Below, piece by piece: positions 61,502-64,000 of a DNA stretch of 64,000 bases; positions within the stretch are counted from its first letter, which is position 1; every line of letters starts with the position of its first letter. A model generated the notes under the pieces. That model was not told where the DNA came from. It saw nothing but the letters and a program-made list of their open reading frames with translations, and made no database searches. Both the position numbers and the translations under genes were made by a program. The DNA lies in the NCBI GenBank assembly GCA_944393005.1, contig CALXYO010000008.1:56561-120560 (forward strand), in the 5' to 3' direction. This DNA comes from an uncultured Spirochaetales bacterium (GTDB lineage: Bacteria; Spirochaetota; Spirochaetia; Sphaerochaetales; Sphaerochaetaceae).

Positions 61502-63916
61502 ATGGACACACTGACACTTGACGGTTCATGGAGCCTTGAGGCTCTTGACAGAGATATAATAAGCACATACTGTCCTTCCCTCTCGGGGAAGGCATTATCC
61601 GTATCAGTTCCCTTTGACATCCATTCCGCCCTTCTCTCCGGCGGCTTCATTGATGACCCGTATATCGGACAGAATGCTCTGAGAAGCAGATTCATAACAC
61701 ACTGCAGATGGAGACTCTACCGGACCTTCGCATTCAAAAAAGAAGAAGGCCGGGTATCGACGCTTGTCATGACAGGTGTGGATGCCCATGCGGATGTCAG
61801 GATAAACGGAAAAAGCGCAGGCAGATGCACAAACGCCTTCACAAGATATCTTTTCAATATAACGAACATACTGGAAGACGGGGAGAACAGCATAGAAATA
61901 GTCTTCGATGACCTTTCGCAGGTGCTTGGGAAAAAACATGAAAGATATCCGCAGATGAAAGATGCTGCCCTGGTAAGGAAAAGCTGCAAGCATTTCGGCC
62001 CCTCCGCAATCACGCCGGAGGGCATATATGATGAGATCAGGATAATAAGCGATGACTGTCTCATCGTGAAAAGCTGGAACTGCAATCCGCGTCTTGTGGA
62101 TCACAACTGGATAATGAAAGTCACAGTCACGGCAGATGTCTTCAGGGACGCCGATGTCGATTTCAACATAGCGGTGGCCGGACGGAAGGAACATACGCTG
62201 ACACATGTCACACCGGACAGGAAATTCTACTCCTACACTTTCACCATTCCCGAGGAAGATGTCGCCCTGTGGTGGCCATCCGGCATGGGCGGTCAGCACC
62301 TGTATCCTCTTGAAATAGGATTCGCATCATACAGCGACAAGAGGATGATAGCTTTCCGGACCGTCGGCATTGCCAATGATGAGGATGAATGCGGAAGAGC
62401 CTTCAGGATAATGGTGAACGGAGAGGAAGTCTTCATAAAAGGCGCAATATGGAAAGGGCTTGAGACTCTTCCCTCACGTGTGACACAGAGTGCATGCATA
62501 AAAGTGCTTAACAGTGCCGTTCAGGCGGGGCTCAACGCGATCCGGATACATGCCTCATCGGCATATGAAAGCGAACTGTTCTATGACAGCTGTGACAGGC
62601 TGGGTCTTCTCATCTGGCATGACTTCATGTTTGAGGAAACTCTCTATCCTTGTGATGACGAATTTCTCAGTGAGGTGGAAAGCGAGCTTGAATACCAGAT
62701 ACTGCGTCTTAAAAGCCATCCTTCCGTGATGCTGTGGTGCGGCGGGATATATCCGCAAGACGAGATCGGCAAAGATATGCAGAAAACAGTCAATTACGAC
62801 CGGCTCAACCACGGAGTCCTGGAAAGATGTGTGAGAAAACTGCATCCGGATGCCGTGTATGTACCGCATTCAAGCGCAGAGACAATGGATAGCATACTGA
62901 GGACACATGAGGATGTCTCATACGGACTTTCCTATCATAAGGACAGCACAAGGATTGAGGATCTGATCAGAAGAGGCCGGGCTGTTCCGCGCTTTGTCAC
63001 ATCCATATCATTTCCGTCCCTTCCTTCACTTTCAACTATACAGGGTTTCTGTAAGAAAGGCGAAATGAACATAGCGACGGACAGCATGATGAGGCATCAG
63101 AGCAGCAGGGATGATTTTGACATAATCACTTCAGCCATCCTCTCCCACTACCGTTTCCCATCTTCCCTTGAGAAGATGATCTATCTCTCACAGCTGGCGC
63201 AGGCAGAGGTCATAGGAGGGATCACGGACTATTACAGAAGCTGCGGCAATGTATGTGCGGGACTTTTCATAAACGGACTTGTATCCTCATATCCTGCGGC
63301 GGACGAAAGTGCCATTGAATACTCACAGAAATGGAAGATGCTCATGTATCAGCTGCGGGCAGTATTCGCACCCGTCACAACGATCTGCCTTAACAGGGAC
63401 GGAAAGATCACGATCTATGCCGTCAACGACAGCCGGAAGGAATGTGACGCGAAGGTGTCGCTGAAATTCTCATCCTTCCACGGTGACAAACTGAAGATGC
63501 AGGTTTTCAGGAAAATACTTCCACCCGGAAGCATCACTTTCATCACTGCCACCGAATACAATTTCATAAAGAATCCGCGTGACGCCTTTGCATATGTCAA
63601 ACTCTCCACTCCCGACATATACAGAGAGGATCTTGTCCTGCTTGAGGAACCCAAACGCTGCCATATGCTTTCTCCGCAGCTGAATGTGGAAGTGAGGAAG
63701 AACGGGCGCAGCTTCACCTGTGAAGTCAGCTGCAAGTACCCCGCATTCTATGTGTACCTTGATGCCGGACGGCTTAAGGGAACATTCACGGAGAATCTCT
63801 TCTCGATCCGCCCGACGGCTCAGAAGGTCGTATCATTCATGCCTGATGAGGAGATAAGCCTTGATGAGTTCCGCTCAGCACTGAAAATATATGATCTTTC
63901 ATGGGCAAGCAGCTGA
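61502..63916 (+). CDS. Beta-mannosidase-like GH2 protein, predicted inactive
   Basis: 804 residues with the complete GH2/beta-mannosidase layout: sugar-binding jelly roll (from residue 1), immunoglobulin-like domain, then the barrel with FIKGAIWKG, LGLLIWHDFMF and LKSHPSVMLW. The expected acid/base motif W-x-G-N-N-E is WCGGIY (412-417), so Glu is Tyr417. The nucleophile segment, normally F-V-S-E-x-G, is FVTSIS (498-503), so Glu is Ser501. The R-x-W-G-G-G substrate loop is RIHASSAYE. The frame is intact, so this looks like a maintained pseudoenzyme or one with a changed activity. No signal peptide. Confidence 0.85.
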   Translation: MDTLTLDGSWSLEALDRDIISTYCPSLSGKALSVSVPFDIHSALLSGGFIDDPYIGQNALRSRFITHCRWRLYRTFAFKKEEGRVSTLVMTGVDAHADVRINGKSAGRCTNAFTRYLFNITNILEDGENSIEIVFDDLSQVLGKKHERYPQMKDAALVRKSCKHFGPSAITPEGIYDEIRIISDDCLIVKSWNCNPRLVDHNWIMKVTVTADVFRDADVDFNIAVAGRKEHTLTHVTPDRKFYSYTFTIPEEDVALWWPSGMGGQHLYPLEIGFASYSDKRMIAFRTVGIANDEDECGRAFRIMVNGEEVFIKGAIWKGLETLPSRVTQSACIKVLNSAVQAGLNAIRIHASSAYESELFYDSCDRLGLLIWHDFMFEETLYPCDDEFLSEVESELEYQILRLKSHPSVMLWCGGIYPQDEIGKDMQKTVNYDRLNHGVLERCVRKLHPDAVYVPHSSAETMDSILRTHEDVSYGLSYHKDSTRIEDLIRRGRAVPRFVTSISFPSLPSLSTIQGFCKKGEMNIATDSMMRHQSSRDDFDIITSAILSHYRFPSSLEKMIYLSQLAQAEVIGGITDYYRSCGNVCAGLFINGLVSSYPAADESAIEYSQKWKMLMYQLRAVFAPVTTICLNRDGKITIYAVNDSRKECDAKVSLKFSSFHGDKLKMQVFRKILPPGSITFITATEYNFIKNPRDAFAYVKLSTPDIYREDLVLLEEPKRCHMLSPQLNVEVRKNGRSFTCEVSCKYPAFYVYLDAGRLKGTFTENLFSIRPTAQKVVSFMPDEEISLDEFRSALKIYDLSWASS

Positions 63917-63922
63917 AGAGAC

Positions 63923-63965
63923 AAAAAAAGGCCGCTCTCAGGACTCTCCCGAACCCGAGGGCGGC
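63923..63965 (-). terminator. Terminator for a gene entering from the right
   Basis: On the minus strand GCCGCCCTC (63965-63957) pairs with GAGAGCGGC (63939-63931) with one mismatch, followed by CTTTTTTT. It points to a minus-strand gene beyond the window. Confidence 0.6.
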
Positions 63966-64000
63966 ATAGACAACAGGACTATTGTGAGCAGCCTGTCTTT
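63938..64000 (-). CDS. Possible C-terminal end of a minus-strand gene
   Basis: A minus frame enters from the right edge and ends at TGA 63940-63938, inside the terminator hairpin, after 20 codons (ending MPPSGSGES). The position just before a T-run suits a gene end, but the stretch is too short to recognise. Confidence 0.25.
   Translation of the reverse strand, partial: KDRLLTIVLLSMPPSGSGES

Noticed and set aside
61502..63916. Sequencing frameshift explaining the odd GH2 active site
   Set aside because: The flanking residues on both sides of each altered motif stay in the family pattern in one frame, so substitutions, not frameshifts, explain it.
1..64000. CRISPR arrays
   Set aside because: No regularly spaced direct repeats of 24-40 nt and no cas genes were seen.

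Overview
The window looks like chromosomal DNA of a fermentative, host- or sediment-associated spirochaete, most like the Sphaerochaeta/Treponema side of the Spirochaetota. This is inferred from gene content: a DUF3798-type binding-protein ABC operon, spirochaete-style export signals ending in AGG-S-E on several binding proteins, a biotin/Na+ oxaloacetate decarboxylase set, and many oligosaccharide-degrading enzymes. There is no rRNA operon or marker gene here that fixes the species. Genes are tightly packed, with frequent 1-11 nt overlaps, and several tail-to-tail genes overlap in coding sequence.

Left part (0-26 kb) is core metabolism and transport. It opens with a YitT-family membrane protein cut by the window edge, then the Na+-pumping oxaloacetate decarboxylase operon oadG-oadA-oadB, whose alpha subunit carries two near-identical biotin domains. 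An alpha/beta hydrolase and dCMP deaminase follow, then a metal-ion ABC transporter whose ATPase is fused to an N-terminal DUF1893 domain. Next come a single-chain molybdenum hydroxylase (xanthine dehydrogenase type), RNase D, a small membrane protein, thioredoxin, a 47-residue membrane peptide gene and a WYL regulator. A five-gene ABC operon of unknown substrate (DUF3798 binding protein, double ATPase, two permeases, small membrane protein) precedes GTP-dependent PEP carboxykinase, a cyclic-nucleotide-binding protein, a U32 peptidase-like RNA hydroxylase and aspartate-semialdehyde dehydrogenase. PEP carboxykinase and oxaloacetate decarboxylase share oxaloacetate as substrate.

Middle part (26.2-31.5 kb) is accessory. 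A tRNA-Ala(GGC) with its own promoter and terminator is followed by gene remnants, an AbrB-type antitoxin with a palindromic operator, a truncated PIN toxin overlapping a Fic AMP-transferase, and two DUF4143 ATPases, each with a long inverted repeat in its promoter. It resembles a small decayed island at a tRNA gene, but no integrase or matching att repeat was found.

Right part (31.5-64 kb) is mostly carbohydrate and nutrient use: a polar amino-acid ABC transporter; a GH31 enzyme with a sugar ABC transporter; a LacI-type regulator with a GH65 phosphorylase and an (alpha/alpha)6 glycosidase, where a matching CTTAAACG-type palindrome stands before both the regulator and the enzyme operon; two EamA exporters; a pRiA4b-ORF3-like protein; a zinc phospholipase C-like protein; a predicted outer-membrane barrel; an MFS permease; a KamA-family radical SAM enzyme; and an alpha-galactosidase/fructokinase pair. 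A housekeeping run follows (nadE, MBL hydrolase, polA, coaE, an acidic membrane-anchored protein). The last full gene is a GH2 beta-mannosidase-like protein in which both catalytic glutamates appear to be replaced.

A recurring regulatory theme is -10 boxes placed only 6-11 nt before a start codon with no Shine-Dalgarno sequence, suggesting leaderless or near-leaderless transcripts for about eight genes. The clearest case is the divergent pair nadE / GH2-like gene, where both promoters carry TGTTATAAT.
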